A stretch of 64,000 nucleotides of DNA from NCBI GenBank assembly GCA_020747015.1, contig JAGTJM010000010.1:744001-808000 (forward strand). Direction: 5' to 3'. Below the pieces are notes generated by a model, which was given only the letters and a program-made list of their open reading frames with translations, ran no database searches and was not told the origin of the DNA. Source of the DNA: Pyrenochaeta sp. MPI-SDFR-AT-0127 (lineage: Eukaryota; Ascomycota; Dothideomycetes; Pleosporales; Cucurbitariaceae). Below, piece by piece: positions 34,194 to 45,993 of this stretch (position 1 is the stretch's first letter; every line of letters begins with the position of its first letter). Made by a program: the position numbers and the translations under genes.

Positions 34194-37100
34194 ATGCCCG
34201 GTATCCTCCAAAAGGGTCGCAAGCGGCTGCCGCTTGCCGTCAGCGATGATGAAGACGGACAGTCCGACTACCCCTCCTCCGTTTCTGGAGGGAGTAAACG
34301 CGCCCGACACACCCGCGACGCGACCGATAGTCCCATCCCGTCAAACGGCCACCAGCGTAATCACCTGCGCACGCAAGATGGTCGCGCAAACGGCGCAGAT
34401 TCATACATGGACGATATTTTCCAGTCGGGCTCACTTGTGAGAGTCAAACTTAAGAACTTTGTGACGTACACGGCTGCAGAGTTCCACCTAGGACCTAGCC
34501 TGAACATGATAATTGGTCCAAATGGAACAGGGAAGAGTACACTTGTCTGTGCCATCTGTCTGGGGCTGGGATGGGGTAGCGAGCACCTGGGTAGGGCCAA
34601 AGAGCTTGGTCAATTTGTCAAACATGGAGCCGCGGAAGCCGAAATCGAGATAGAGCTTGCGGCCGGCCCAGGCAATGGAAGGAATCCAATCATACAGCGT
34701 TTTATTCGCAAGGAAGACAATAAATCACACTTTCTGCTCAATGGAAAGCGTGCTACTCAGAGCGCCGTCACAACTATGGCCAGAGGGTACTCGATTCAGA
34801 TTGATAACCTGTGTCAATTTCTGCCTCAGGACAGAGTTGTGGAATTCGCGAAGATGACTGATGTCGATCGGTTGAGAGAGACGCAGCGCGCTGCAGCCCC
34901 CCCTCACATGGTGGAGTGGCATGATCAGCTAAAAGTACTCCGTACAGAGGAGAAGGGGCTTGAGACGAAGCAGCAGAACGAGAAAGCCCATCTGGAGAGA
35001 TTGGAAAAGCAGCAAAACTCAACCAGGGCCGATGTCGAGCGTTGGCATCAGCGCGAGGGCTTGTTGCAGAAATCAAAGTGCTTGAAGAAAGTTAAGCCCA
35101 TTATCGAAATCCGCTTGCGCAAAAACGAGCTCAGCCAAGCAAAAGAGGACCTGCGCAATGCTAGACGAGAGCTCGATCATATCAATGCGGACGTAGAGCC
35201 GGTGCGCTTGGCTCAGGAGGAGATAGAAACGTATCGGAATCAAGTTGAGCAGGTCGTGAAGCTTCGCCGGAACCGCGTTGAGATGATCAAAACGCAAGCT
35301 GACAAACTTTTAACGAAGATTGATAAAGAAAAACAGTCCATCTTGGACTCTGCAGATGAAGTCAAGGGTGAGGTGAGCTCCAAGAAGGGACGTGAGCAGG
35401 ATATAAACCGCATCGACGCCGCTATCAAAGGGCTACAACGCCAGCGACAAGATCAGCCCTTGCAATACGACGCAAGTGCCTATGATCAGCGCAAGGCGGA
35501 ATTTCGTTCACAGTTTTCCGCTGCCTCAAATGGCCTTGTGGAGGTTGAGGCCACATACAACGGTCTGCGTTCCAGAGGACACGATCTGAATCAAGAGAAC
35601 AAGGATGCACTGAAAAAGCTAGCGGAGCTTGATACTCAAGGCGGCAAGCAAGCAAGTGTCTTGACGAACACATCCCGCGATACGGCGGATGCATGGGAGT
35701 GGTTTCAGAAAAACGTGGACAAATTATCTCTACAAGGCGAAGTTTATGGACCTCCGATTCTAACTTGTACGATACCGGACTCGCGGTATGCACAGGCTGT
35801 TGAGAGCCAGATGAGGAGAGGCGACGTACTTGCAATTACCTGTACGAGCGGAGCAGACTCCAAGCTCTTATCAGAAAAGTTCTTGGCCAAACAGCAAAAC
35901 GGTGGTCTTGGGCTCCACGACATCTTTCTTCGAACTTCATCGAAGCCTTTTTCTGCTTATCAGCCTCCTGTGGCCAAAGAGCATCTAGGTAGATTCGGTT
36001 TCGAAGGCTACGTGGTCGACTACATTCAAGGGCCTGAAGTTGTGCTTGCGATGCTCTGCGACAACGCGAGACTGAGCCGAGTTGCGTTTGCGTCAAAACC
36101 CATCTCCGATGAACAGCACAACCTCGTGTCAAATAGCCCTATTCAGACATGGGTCAGTGGTAAGGACATTTACAAGATTACGACGCGTAGAGAATATAGT
36201 GCGTCGTCTACCGCTGTTACGCAGCTTCGAAAGGCTCAATGGTTTGTTGATCAGCCGGTCAACACAGAGGATAAGCGGAAGCTCGACGAACAAATTCAAC
36301 GCATTAGGCGGGATGGAGCCGAGCTGAAAGAACAGATTGAGGGCATTAAAGTTGAGATGGCGGATCTAAAACAGCGGAGGGATGAAGCAAAACAGCAGAG
36401 GGTAAGTGAACTACCAATGACTGGAGTATCGATTCTGATATGGTATTAGGACGAAGTGCAAGCGGAACAAAGTCGCATGCAGAAGGCAATCGCTGAGTGG
36501 GCCGCTCTCCCTGGCAAAATTGGTAGGTGTATTCAGCCAGTGCACGGCGTCATGAAAACTAACGGTACTTAGCTCAAAAAGAGGCTCAGAGGGACCTTTG
36601 TATTCAAAAAAATGCAGAGACCAATAGCCGCATACGAGCCATCAAAGCCAAGTCACGGGAGATGTCACTTAGACTTGTTGCGTCAACACTCGAATATGCT
36701 GTGAGTGCTCATTTTGTGTTGAGCTGCGCCGTGCTGATTCTTTGTAGAAAGCTGTGACACAACTACGCACCTTCCATGAATCGCTCGTGGAAGCTGAGAT
36801 CCGGCTCATCGAGGCCAAGTCCGAATTCAATGCACTCAGGAACGAGAATAGTGAGATCCTCGAAAGACAGCAGAAGAAGCAAGCCGAGATACAGCAGCTT
36901 GATCAGCGCAATCGATCCCTTCGGCTTGAATATGAGCGCATGGTGAAGAATACACAGCAAGATATCGCAAGCTTGACAGAAGAAGAGCGAACAATTATCG
37001 TAGAGTACCGCGAGCTTCCTTCTCTAGAAGCTCTCGAGCAAGAAGTCCAGGCTGTCAGCGCTCGGCTTGACATGATGGCTGAGGGTAACCCTGGAGCGAT

Positions 37101-37807
37101 CAGAGCGTACGAGAAGCGCGAAGATGAGATCAACAAGACTCGAGAAAAACTAGGACAGTGCTCTGCGTCTCTGGACGAAACAAAGCAGAACATTGTGGAG
37201 ATTCGTCAGCAATGGGAGCCTGAACTAGATGCGCTTATTGCCAAGATTAGTGATGCGTTTGCGCACAATTTTCAGCAGATTGGGTGTGCTGGAGAGGTCG
37301 CGGTGTACAAAGATGAGGAGGACTTTGACCACTGGTCTATCCAGATCTCCGTCCGCTTCCGGTATGCCCTCTTTATTATTACAGCCCTTTTACATGCAGA
37401 TCAACTGACATTTTATTAGTGAAGGTGAAGCCCTCTCAATCCTAAATTCACATCGCCAATCCGGTGGTGAGCGCGCTGTATCAACAATCTTCTACCTTAT
37501 GGCGCTCCAGGACCTTGCACAATCACCCTTCCGTGTCGTCGACGAAATCAACCAAGGTATGGATCCGCGCAACGAGCGCATGGTGCACGAACGTATGGTG
37601 GACATTGCCTGCCAGGAGCGCACAAGTCAATACTTCCTTGTTACCCCGAAACTGTTGAGTGGCTTGAAGTTCCATCCGAAGATGAAGGTTCACATCATCA
37701 ACAGTGGTGAGCATATTCCGGACGTGAAGACTGTGCAGGGCGGGTGGGATCTGAAGAATATGGCGAGAGTAGCGCTGCGGAGTAGGAAAGGAATCGAGGC
37801 TGCATGA
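34194..37807 (+). CDS. SMC5: SMC5, Smc5/6 complex ATPase
   Basis: Five exons: 34194-36401, 36450-36522, 36573-36700, 36748-37361 and 37420-37807 (introns 48, 50, 47, 58 bp), giving 1,136 residues. The N-terminal ATPase half has VKLKNFVTYTAAEFHLGPSL and Walker A GPNGTGKST near residue 108. Long heptad-type coiled coils flank a hinge at about 510-650 (QGEVYGPPILTC...VVDYIQGPEV). The C-terminal half has the ABC signature SGGERAVS near 1022 and Walker B FRVVDEINQGMDPRNER. SMC5 pairs with SMC6 and Nse proteins in DNA repair and chromosome segregation. All splices preserve frame, and the last two exons restore RFREGEALSILNSHRQSGGER. Length is normal for the family. Confidence 0.95.
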
Positions 37808-38694
37808 GCACAGTAGCATGTAATGAATAGAAGCACTAGTATGGAGCGTCGGCGTTTGGAGTTCGGTCCCGCTGTTGCGGTCCACGATACGAGCATGATT
37901 TGATGGGGTTAAGGGTTACGCAAGGCTGGCAAAGCCCACTTTTGTGGACGCGACCGGATACCAGGAGCGAATGGAGTAGGTTGGTCCATGTCCAACATCA
38001 GATTCCATTGACTGCGACTCCTTAAGATATCCATTTCGCTTTACAGGACTAATCGTCCTACCTATCAATATTGTATACATGTTTCGGCAGATACCCAACC
38101 GCTTCACTATCGAGCCGAAGTCAAACTGCAGTCACACGGAAACGTCTCCAGAAACGAATTGAGTGCGGATTGTCGTGATGGTGGTAGCACGTTCAAATAT
38201 ACGGCATCCAGCACGTCTGTCCTGGCATGGGATTGTTCCTATCCTATCACTGCTAAATATGTCATCTCATACCGATCGTATTGCGTCTCACGACTAACAT
38301 GTTTGCCTTCCCGGCGTGCCACGCAGACTATAATTTCACCTATTTTTGTGCAGCGCAAACGCAAATACCGTGTGTTCGCTTCTCTGGATCGACGGGATCG
38401 AGAAAAAAAGAAGAGCTATTCGCTCAGGTAAATGAGAACATACTGGAGTCGCGGACGCGGAAGCAGTATCCGATGTATCTTCGTGCAGAAAGGTATGGTG
38501 TGATTGACAGACACGTTCACTGATGTAACCCGCCGCTACCTGTGAGTTTACTGCAGGCTTCTTTGGGAAGGATGTACATGGTACATAACTGTTAAACTGG
38601 AGGTTTTGAAATACTTCGTGCCTTATTTCTTCCTACCCCCAGCATAGTAAGGTTTCTTGATCTTAATCTTGGTGTTGGACCATTCAAAGGTATC
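37808..38694. other. Intergenic after SMC5
   Basis: 887 bp with no supportable gene. The frames at 38159-38523 are short, overlap in different frames and carry no motif. The region contains the SMC5 3' end and the promoter of the secreted-protein gene. Confidence 0.55.
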
Positions 38695-39543
38695 ATGATG
38701 TTTGTACCTCTTTTCTTCTCCTTCCCCGTCCTCTTCGCCTTTCCGACAACACAACCACCCAGCTTAAACGATGATGTCCTGATCGAACAATGGCACATAC
38801 CACGCCTTGATATGCATGTTTTTTCCTTGGGCATCGGCATCCCTCGAAACCCTCCGTGGCCAGATAGCGCGCGCTTCAACTCAACCATCGACTTTGATGC
38901 CATCATGCCTGATCATATCGTGGATGATGATGGCTCACCACGGGGCAACGTCACAGTGAACTGCCAGGCGTCTTTCAAGAACGGCGCGCTTCCAGAAGTA
39001 TCTATAGAGTGCACAGGAGGGCCCGAGGACGAAGTGGTGTGGTTCAGTATGACGCCGTACACAGATCTGGGAGGCAATCGGCGCCCGGAACTGAGTTTTG
39101 TGCTGGACATGGTTCGTTTCGACATGAAGGATCGTCAATCGTACGTCAACCCATCTCTCTGCCATGTATTTGAGTGTCCGAATCTGCCCGTCTTTAAAGC
39201 ATGAAAGTGTGTATCATGTTGACCGCATAGGCCTTCTTACTTCTCAGGTGGCGTACCCATCACGGCCAACAACGCAGCCAACGAACCCTCATCGTATCTG
39301 ACTTGCCTCGAGGGCCCGCCGTACGATGGTCTAAGGTGCAGGATTAAAAGCTACATGAGTGTTCAAAATGAACTTGTTATCAGTGCCAAAGCCTTGCCCC
39401 TGTCCGAGGAGGACGCAGAGGCAATAGCTCTGATGGCTACAACGGGCATAAATCGAGGTCAGCCACCATGCCCCTTTCAGCACCAGACGCAGCTGTGTTT
39501 ACCTGGTCACCCCCTAGCTCCAAAGTTTTGCTGGTGTATATGA
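38695..39543 (+). CDS. Secreted protein, family not recognised
   Basis: Exons 38695-39140 and 39231-39543 (90-bp intron, donor GTACGT, acceptor GCATAG) give 252 residues and join RQS to PSYFSGGVPITANN in frame. The N-terminus MMFVPLFFSFPVLFAFP is a clear signal peptide. The mature part has paired cysteines (VNCQASF, SIECTGG, YLTCLEG, LRCRIK), potential N-glycosylation sites (NST, NVT) and WHIPRLDMHVFSLG near the start. I recognise no enzyme motif. The 3' end is uncertain: a GTCAGC donor near 39462 and an AG at about 39578 would replace the tail with a Cys-Pro-rich end stopping at 39677. It could be a cell-wall or host-interaction protein, but that is only inference. Confidence 0.65.
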
Positions 39544-40159
39544 TTGTTCAGAATTAATTGCTGATGATGGGTGCAGGATCTCCGCGGTACGGCCCTTTGT
39601 GCTGGTCGCAGTGCCTCTATTTATTCCCCATGCCACTTTGTCCTTGTCCCTGTCCTTGTAACATTAAATACCCCTGAGTGGACGTGTTGTTGTTATTCTT
39701 TCTTGATGTTATTCCCTTCGTTTTATTCCGCGCTCAGTGTGAAAGCTAGCGTGTCGCACTGCAGATGTCGTGCGCGTTGGTGGCGGGTTTCAAGGTGCAT
39801 CACAACAACGCTTTTCATGGTTCGAACTTTGGAACTTAAGCTGGCATTCTGTGCACTCGTTTCTTAGATGATGCGTGGTTTTTGTCACTAATTCGAAATA
39901 TCCCTCGCATTATACTGAAGTCTTGGTTAGCTTTTCTGTTGCAGCCATCAAAGTTTGTACCACCACGGCTGCAAGACCCAACCCATGAACTTTGCAGATC
40001 CAACGCGATAGAGACACAGCAGATACACCACGTTATGCATAACAACCCCATTATGGTTTGTTTGTCTATGGCCGCGACACATAAGTCGAGATCACTACTT
40101 CCGCCCTCATTGGTGATCATTTTCTACTGTTTCTCCACCACACGTTCACGCACTTCAAT
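39544..40159. other. Intergenic between secreted and membrane protein genes
   Basis: 616 bp. It may include an alternative last exon of the upstream gene (up to 39677). Otherwise there is no supportable gene. The sequence at 39819-39832 resembles a tRNA B box but lacks a matching A box. Confidence 0.5.
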
Positions 40160-40933
40160 ATGAGACTGTCGACCTTTGTTGCAATGCTATTTTCAAACAG
40201 TGTCTGGGCTATGTATGGCATCGGCGTAGCTCCTCGAACACCTCAGGAGACGATTTGTGTGGTGAGTTCTTCGCGACTTTGTATCTCTAGAAATTGGGCA
40301 CTAATGTGGGAGATGTAGAGCTGTACATTCGTGATTGGGAACTCCACGACTGTGCTTCGATCTCAACCTTCGCCATTTGAGACCCCTCTACCTGTGTCGC
40401 GAGAAGATATTTCCATCACGCCTTCGTTCTCCACTTCACTTCCTCAGCCCACAACAAAGACTGCGACTTCTCCAACCAACACAATCCATTATACAGATAA
40501 CACACTCAATGGCGCTCCCAAGCCAGAGACTCTATCGACTGACTTTGCCGCCTTGAGCACCGCGGCAAAGGCAGGTATCATCACGGGTGTCTCCATTTTC
40601 TTCCTCATCATATTCCTTATCCTTTTCGAGCTCGGTTACATGCGCCGAAAGCGGCGCGAACGCGCACTACAACGGGCTATCGAAGAAGTCGAACGTGGAG
40701 ATATTGAAATGCACAAGAGTGGCAGCAGTGAGGGGAGTGAGAGCAAGGAAAACATGGTTCTCGAGAGTAGAGTAGAAATTGTTGTTGATGAGGAGAGTGA
40801 TGTGGAGGAGGATGAAGATGGGTGGGAGGCGGATGGCGAGTGGGATGATGGGTTTGATGATAGAGAGGTAGGTGTGGACAGAGGTAGGGAGAGGGGGAGA
40901 TGTGCGATGAGCTTGCCGAGGAGGGAGTACTGA
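40160..40933 (+). CDS. Single-pass membrane protein with acidic cytoplasmic tail
   Basis: Two exons, 40160-40261 and 40319-40933 (57-bp intron), giving 238 residues. There is a signal peptide (MRLSTFVAMLFSNSVWA), a short luminal/extracellular part with a cysteine pair across the splice (ETICVSCTFVIG), then a Ser/Thr/Pro-rich stalk. A transmembrane helix lies at about 120-140 (AGIITGVSIFFLIIFLILFE), with a basic stop-transfer RRKRRER. The cytoplasmic tail is strongly acidic (DEESDVEEDEDGWEADGEWD). The architecture resembles fungal plasma-membrane stress-sensor-like or wall-associated proteins, but there is no WSC or Mid2 signature I can point to. Function unknown. Confidence 0.72.
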
Positions 40934-42968
40934 GGATGTCAGATTGGCTTTGTGAAGGTTTAGTTCTGGTGTTGGAATCCAGTTCAGTTGAGAGCGTGTG
41001 TACTATTTGGTAAATTTAACCTGGAATATCGATCATAAGTGCTCACCATGCGACTCGCTCTGAGTCTCGCCTGGAGCCCTTTCAAACACAACAGCAGATA
41101 CAAAGAAGGTCCCTAGAGTGTGTAATTCGACGTGTCATTCCATGAACATGAAGAATGCGGCTTTTGTCAGTTGGCTGTCAAATCCGCCCTGGCTCGACAG
41201 CACTGCAGGAATAAGCATTGGTGCAGAGCCAAGCCATTCGGATTGGCTGTTGAAGATGAATAAATTATTATCTCAGCCGACAGAGAGTAGTACTGGCTGA
41301 TGCCGAAAGATGAGCATGGACGAGCAACCAAAAGAGGAGGAGCATGTAGAGTTCACGCAACTTAAGAGACGAGCCCTTGTGCAGGCTCAGGGAGAGCATC
41401 AATAAACCAGGCCGAGGAATAGGACCTTCCGACCACACATTGAGAGAAAAGATAAGTTTGGAAGGTAACACCAATCTCATTGTCTACTGTCAGGTCGATT
41501 GATGTTGATTGAGCGAATGAGAGGTGAAGATGGGTCTCCACTAGTCTTGGGGGGATAGGCTTATCGTACCCATGTCCTCCTGCCACACACTCCACTTTGA
41601 CCCACATTTACGTATGCAAATAGATTGAATCTCAAAATGCTATAAAAAAGATTCGACTAGACGCCTCATTGGATATGTAGGACCTTTTGCTCGGTGCCTA
41701 TCGCAGCCCAATCGGCCAGTATGAGCATGTTAGGACCTCTGTGCACCCTCGCCGTTGCCTTACTGGACAGGTAGGGGTGCTTATGGACAGTCCACCATGA
41801 GAACTTCTGCTTCACAATTCACTGACATGGCCTTTGAAACTTCGCCAACGAAATATCCAAGCGAGTGGCAATGGTCCTCGTTGCCACCCAAGCCGACGTG
41901 AACAATGGTTTGCTTGGCAGCTCATTTGCAGCGGCCATACTTTTTCATGACCATGAGGAGTCGTTCATGGGACAGTCATCTAGAAAGTTGTGTCTCTAAC
42001 CCCTCCGCGGGGTCTAGCGCAAAGCTACGAGATGCTTCCAAAATAAAGTTCCTTGACACCTACGACAAGACTAAGACACAAGGTATACATGCAGACTATT
42101 GTGTGCCTGAGGATCTCTCGAATAGGATCAAGGCTGTTGCGATTGAGCTCGAAGACTGGGGTAAGTTTCCAGGCGCTATCATTGGCGTCTTTGGATGTCT
42201 AGGCTCATAATCGGACCGACCGGCACACTCAGAACCCCACGGCACAATGAAAAGAGAAGGCGACGAAGAAAATAGCTATGACGTGCTTTTGAAGGATGTA
42301 CAGTGATGAAGAGCGCGAATTGATTGTGTTATCCTGTTCATGCCTAGTAGCCAGGCTGTATTTGGCGTTCTGGTGCAGACGCGCCATTCTGCAGCTTCTC
42401 CCGCCATTGCCTCCAGTCTCCCCCATCCATCGTCCTTCCCAAACCAGGTCTTCGCCCTCGCTACTGGCAACCACCACCCTGCATCACGTCAACCCACTAG
42501 ACAGAGCACGAGATCATGTACCTCAAGAAACCCGGGTCTTGAATTTGCCCTACCGGCTGGCCAAGACCCATGGCCGCCTCCGTTTCATCTTACCTGCCTC
42601 AAGCGGACTAAGAAAGCGCCTCCAAATCAATCGCCCACCACACGCAATCGTGCCCTATCAAGCGCGCCAAGGCCGGCCATAGATTGGACGACCATCCACA
42701 TCGCAGCATCGTGTTTCGACCTCCTTGGAGCGTATATCTCCCGCGCTTGCAGTAGATCTGCTTTGAATTTGGAGAAGCTACCTGCCTATTCCATGTATTG
42801 TCGTGATGATGGCTGGGAACCCTCGGGCATGCGACGTGATGGGCAGGTGGGAGATTGCACAGTGTGGCTACCCAAGCATCACGAAGCATAAAGGGTAGTG
42901 CTTGCCACCGTCACCAAGGCGCAGTACAACACCGATCCCGCACACGGTCGTTGCAGCAATCATCCATC
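40934..42968. other. 2-kb region without a confident gene; possible gene relic
   Basis: Two neighbouring + strand stretches look protein-like but lie in different frames: 41871-41999 (starting MVLVATQADVNNGLLGSSF, stopping at 41997) and the frame ending at 42210 (KFLDTYDKTKTQGIHADYC, then IKAVAIELEDWGKFPG). They could be a frameshifted relic or unrecognised exons. The frames at 42296-42891 are Pro/Ser/Arg-rich and overlap in two frames, so they are probably chance. The end is the carboxypeptidase promoter. Confidence 0.35.
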
Positions 42969-44387
42969 ATGAAGTCTATTCTTACTTCCGCCCTCTTCCT
43001 CTCGACCGTCTTGGGTACCGCCGTGCCAAGAGCCGATGAGAAAATCGACTACAACGGCTTCAAACTTCTTCGGGTCAACCTTCCGGAAGGCTCCAGTGAT
43101 GTCAGGGTTCAGATTGAGAACTTGGCTGCCCATATCCTTAACCCTGGAAGAGAGAACAATTTCGATGTTGTCATCTCGCCAGACAAAGTGGATGCTTTGA
43201 CTGCTTTGGTGGCAGACAGCATTGTCATCAATGAAGATGTTGGCGCTGCGTTGGCTGAGGAAGGCGAGCTGAAGACTAATTCTCGTACGCTTTCCCACAT
43301 TGACTCGCCTCGAAATAATATTCTGATAGCGAGCAGTCAAAACTCGAGCAGTTCCAAGTGAGACCTGGTTCACTGCGTACCATGCCTACGCAGACCACCT
43401 TACGTTCCTACGGGATCTTCAGGGAGGATTCACTAGCCAGTCTGAGATTGTCACTGCCGGAACATCAGTCCAGGGACGTGTCTTGACTGGTATCCACATC
43501 TGGGGCGCCGGTGGAAAAGGGTCGAGGCCCGCAGTTGTAATTCACGGCAACGTACACGCTCGCGAGTGGATCACTTCAATGACGACAGAGTATCTTGCGT
43601 GGCAGCTACTCACCAAGTACGCTTCAGATGCAACCGTGAAGGAGCTGGTTGACAAGTTCGACTTCTGTCAGTTCTCAAGAACGAATATCATGTGAGACAT
43701 ACACTGACTGGCATAGACATCACCCCGATTGTCAACCCTGACGGTTTCTTGTACTCCCAGACAACTGACCGTCTTTGGCGCAAGAACCGACAAACCGTGA
43801 GCACCAGCACTTGCGTCGGTCGTGACATTAACCGCAACTGGCCCTTCAAGTGGGAACTTACTAACGGCGCATCGACAAATCCTTGCTCTGAGACATACAA
43901 GGGCTTAGCCGCTGGAGACGCACCAGAGAACCGCGGCCTCGTAGCACAAGTCACTTCACTCAAGAACACACGGGGCATCAGTCTCTACCTCGACGTGCAG
44001 TAAGTCCACCAACACTCTTCAATGTATAATTACTGATTTGGCAACCCTAACAGCTCGTACGGTCAATACATCCTTTGGCCATATGGTTATGACTGCAGTG
44101 CTCGTGCCGAGAACAACGCAGCGCTTAGTTCAGCCGCAACTCGTGCCCAGGCTGCTATTCGTGCTGTCTCTGGCACTCGGTACACTATCGGCCCTAGCTG
44201 CTCTACTCTCTATGCCACCACTGGCAGTTCCGTTGACTACCTTGATGTGACTGGCAACTCTACACTCTCATACACTTATGAGCTTCGCGACACTGGCACA
44301 TACGGATTCACACTACCAGCAAACCAGATCCAGCCAACTGTACGAGAGACCTGGGCTGGTGTTGTGTCGATGTTGAAGGATGCTTAA
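42969..44387 (+). CDS. Secreted zinc carboxypeptidase, family M14A
   Basis: Four exons: 42969-43284, 43337-43666, 43717-43999 and 44054-44387 (introns 52, 50, 54 bp), giving 420 residues. It has a signal peptide (MKSILTSALFLSTVLGTAVP) and a propeptide (KLLRVNLPEGSSDVRVQIEN), then a metallocarboxypeptidase domain. Zinc ligands are visible in HGNVHAREW (HxxE) and DVHSYGQ, where the His is completed by splicing. FDFYITPIVNPDGF and GRDINRNWPFKW contribute to the substrate site, and the catalytic Glu is in YELRDTGTYGF. It resembles the fungal McpA-type carboxypeptidase A that removes C-terminal residues outside the cell after activation of the zymogen. The domain is complete with no missing catalytic residue. 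Confidence 0.94.
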
Positions 44388-44743
44388 GCTATTGTCCACT
44401 GGAAAATGATATCCGATTCACCTTAGTAGGGTATATAGATGAACGAATGAATGAATAACTGGGTGAAACTCAGGTTTCCTTGAACCTTCAAGTCTCTTGA
44501 CACAATTTTTTGCCTGCCAAACCCCAAATCTATGGACAAAGCGCTAGAATTTGCTTGATTGTGCCTAGATGCTTTTCATAGACAGTCGTTGAGTATAGTA
44601 CTGTTTGCTCTACAAGGCAATTAAGGAAAGAATGTCAAAGAAACTACCGGTTTGTTCAATTGCCAAATGCTTTTTATGTGTGTATATAACAGCCACCAAG
44701 TCGATCGCCTTTCTCATTCACAGTTCCTCCCAATTCGATCACG
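44388..44743. other. Intergenic, 356 bp
   Basis: Contains the 3' end of the carboxypeptidase transcript and the upstream region of the next + strand frame. AT-rich; no gene or element recognised. Confidence 0.6.
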
Positions 44744-45301
44744 ATGCCCACGGAGCAAGAGCGTCCAGGCATGTTTGCACCTCGACAAAGGCCATACTCT
44801 GGACAAACACCGCTTGTTAGATCTGGCATTGCAACCCATGTACAGATAACCGATAGGCTCCTTCCACCCCAGAGGACTGTCCAGTCACCCTCATCACCTC
44901 AAAGGTATCGTCACCGATTCAATCCACAGCAAAGAGAGCTTGGGGAACCCCAAGTCATCACCCTGTCACGAAACCGCGTTGGCACTCCTGAAAGTCATGG
45001 TGGTGCTGGTCCTGCTAGTGCACTATCTATGGAGACTACGCAACAAGATTCGAAGTATCCTGTGCCAATTGAGTCTGTTGAGAAGACTAACGCTGAGTCT
45101 TCCCCCTCGAAATATCCAGCACCACGGCGGCTCAGTATCCACCTTCCCACAGGACCGTCATTACGAGAAGAGCTTCTCAAGTTGACCACAGAGGACGTCT
45201 CAGACATCAAATCCTTCAGGAGGACAATGCCGACTTCCGCAGCTATTGCTGAGAACGGCCTGAAGGAGGGACTCGGATGGGTTGGGCGGGCAATCGAGTG
45301 A
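44744..45301 (+). CDS. Hypothetical disordered protein, 185 residues
   Basis: Single exon from MPTEQERPGMFAPRQRPYSG to a TGA at 45299-45301. It is rich in Pro, Ser, Arg and Gln with few hydrophobics, apart from a short C-terminal helix-like part (SLREELLKLTTEDVSDIKSF and LKEGLGWVGRAIE). No domain or targeting signal is recognised. It lies downstream of the carboxypeptidase on the same strand. The call as coding rests on length, composition and ATG context, not on homology. It could be longer through unseen introns. Confidence 0.5.
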   Translation: MPTEQERPGMFAPRQRPYSGQTPLVRSGIATHVQITDRLLPPQRTVQSPSSPQRYRHRFNPQQRELGEPQVITLSRNRVGTPESHGGAGPASALSMETTQQDSKYPVPIESVEKTNAESSPSKYPAPRRLSIHLPTGPSLREELLKLTTEDVSDIKSFRRTMPTSAAIAENGLKEGLGWVGRAIE

Positions 45302-45993
45302 TGTCGACTATTCGAGATTTTCCGGTTATGCTTGGAGAGGACCTTGGTTATGGAAGGAACACAAAGCTTTATTTACCACTGCTGCGATGTCAAGTCTGTT
45401 ATGTTGACACAACTACCGACTACCCAGGTACGACTGATTCTCCACTACAAATCTGCCGATTGGTGTTGCTGTGGTGTCCGTGCATGCAGCTACGCAACAC
45501 TTCTGGTTCGGTTGATTTAGTTGCCCCAGGATTCACAAATCTTGCTACGACCCCACAACATGAAACCTTAGGTGTACATGGTGGGGCTGGGATATGTGGC
45601 ATTCATTAACTTTTGTCTGAAGATGACCTAATAGTGCTGGAGTTCGTACAACTAGTGTAGATATGGTACTTGTGAGCGTTACCCTACATTTATACAGAAC
45701 CAATAGCTCGAATGGCACAACTCACTTTCTCTTCTGTCTTGTGATATTCTTGAACCCTTGGTCAAGACTTCCTGTGCCCCGCACGCTGTCTTTCGCGACT
45801 GGGATAGGGCCGATAGCAGATGGATTGGGTGGCGCATCTCATCATTGTAGTATCGGGCCAATCGATCCGTACACGCAAGCGAGATCTCAAGGCAGATGTG
45901 TTGAAGATAAACTGTTAAGGTCTTCTCTTTTCCTCTGTCTTCGTTGCTGCGTCTCGTCTTCTGGAGGGTAGTTATAGCTTTCAGGTTACAGAA
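45302..45993. other. Intergenic, promoter of the GMC oxidoreductase
   Basis: 692 bp, with only short frames. The final 60 bp before the ATG are C/T-rich (CTTTTCCTCTGTCTTC), a common feature next to fungal transcription starts. Nothing else is recognisable. Confidence 0.55.

Noticed and set aside
39800..39850. GGTTCGAACT resembling a tRNA B box
   Set aside because: No A box or cloverleaf is found at the right distance.
42340..42891. 183-codon + strand frame before the carboxypeptidase
   Set aside because: Pro/Ser/Arg-rich, overlaps another long frame, has no motif, and lies directly upstream of a well-supported start codon.
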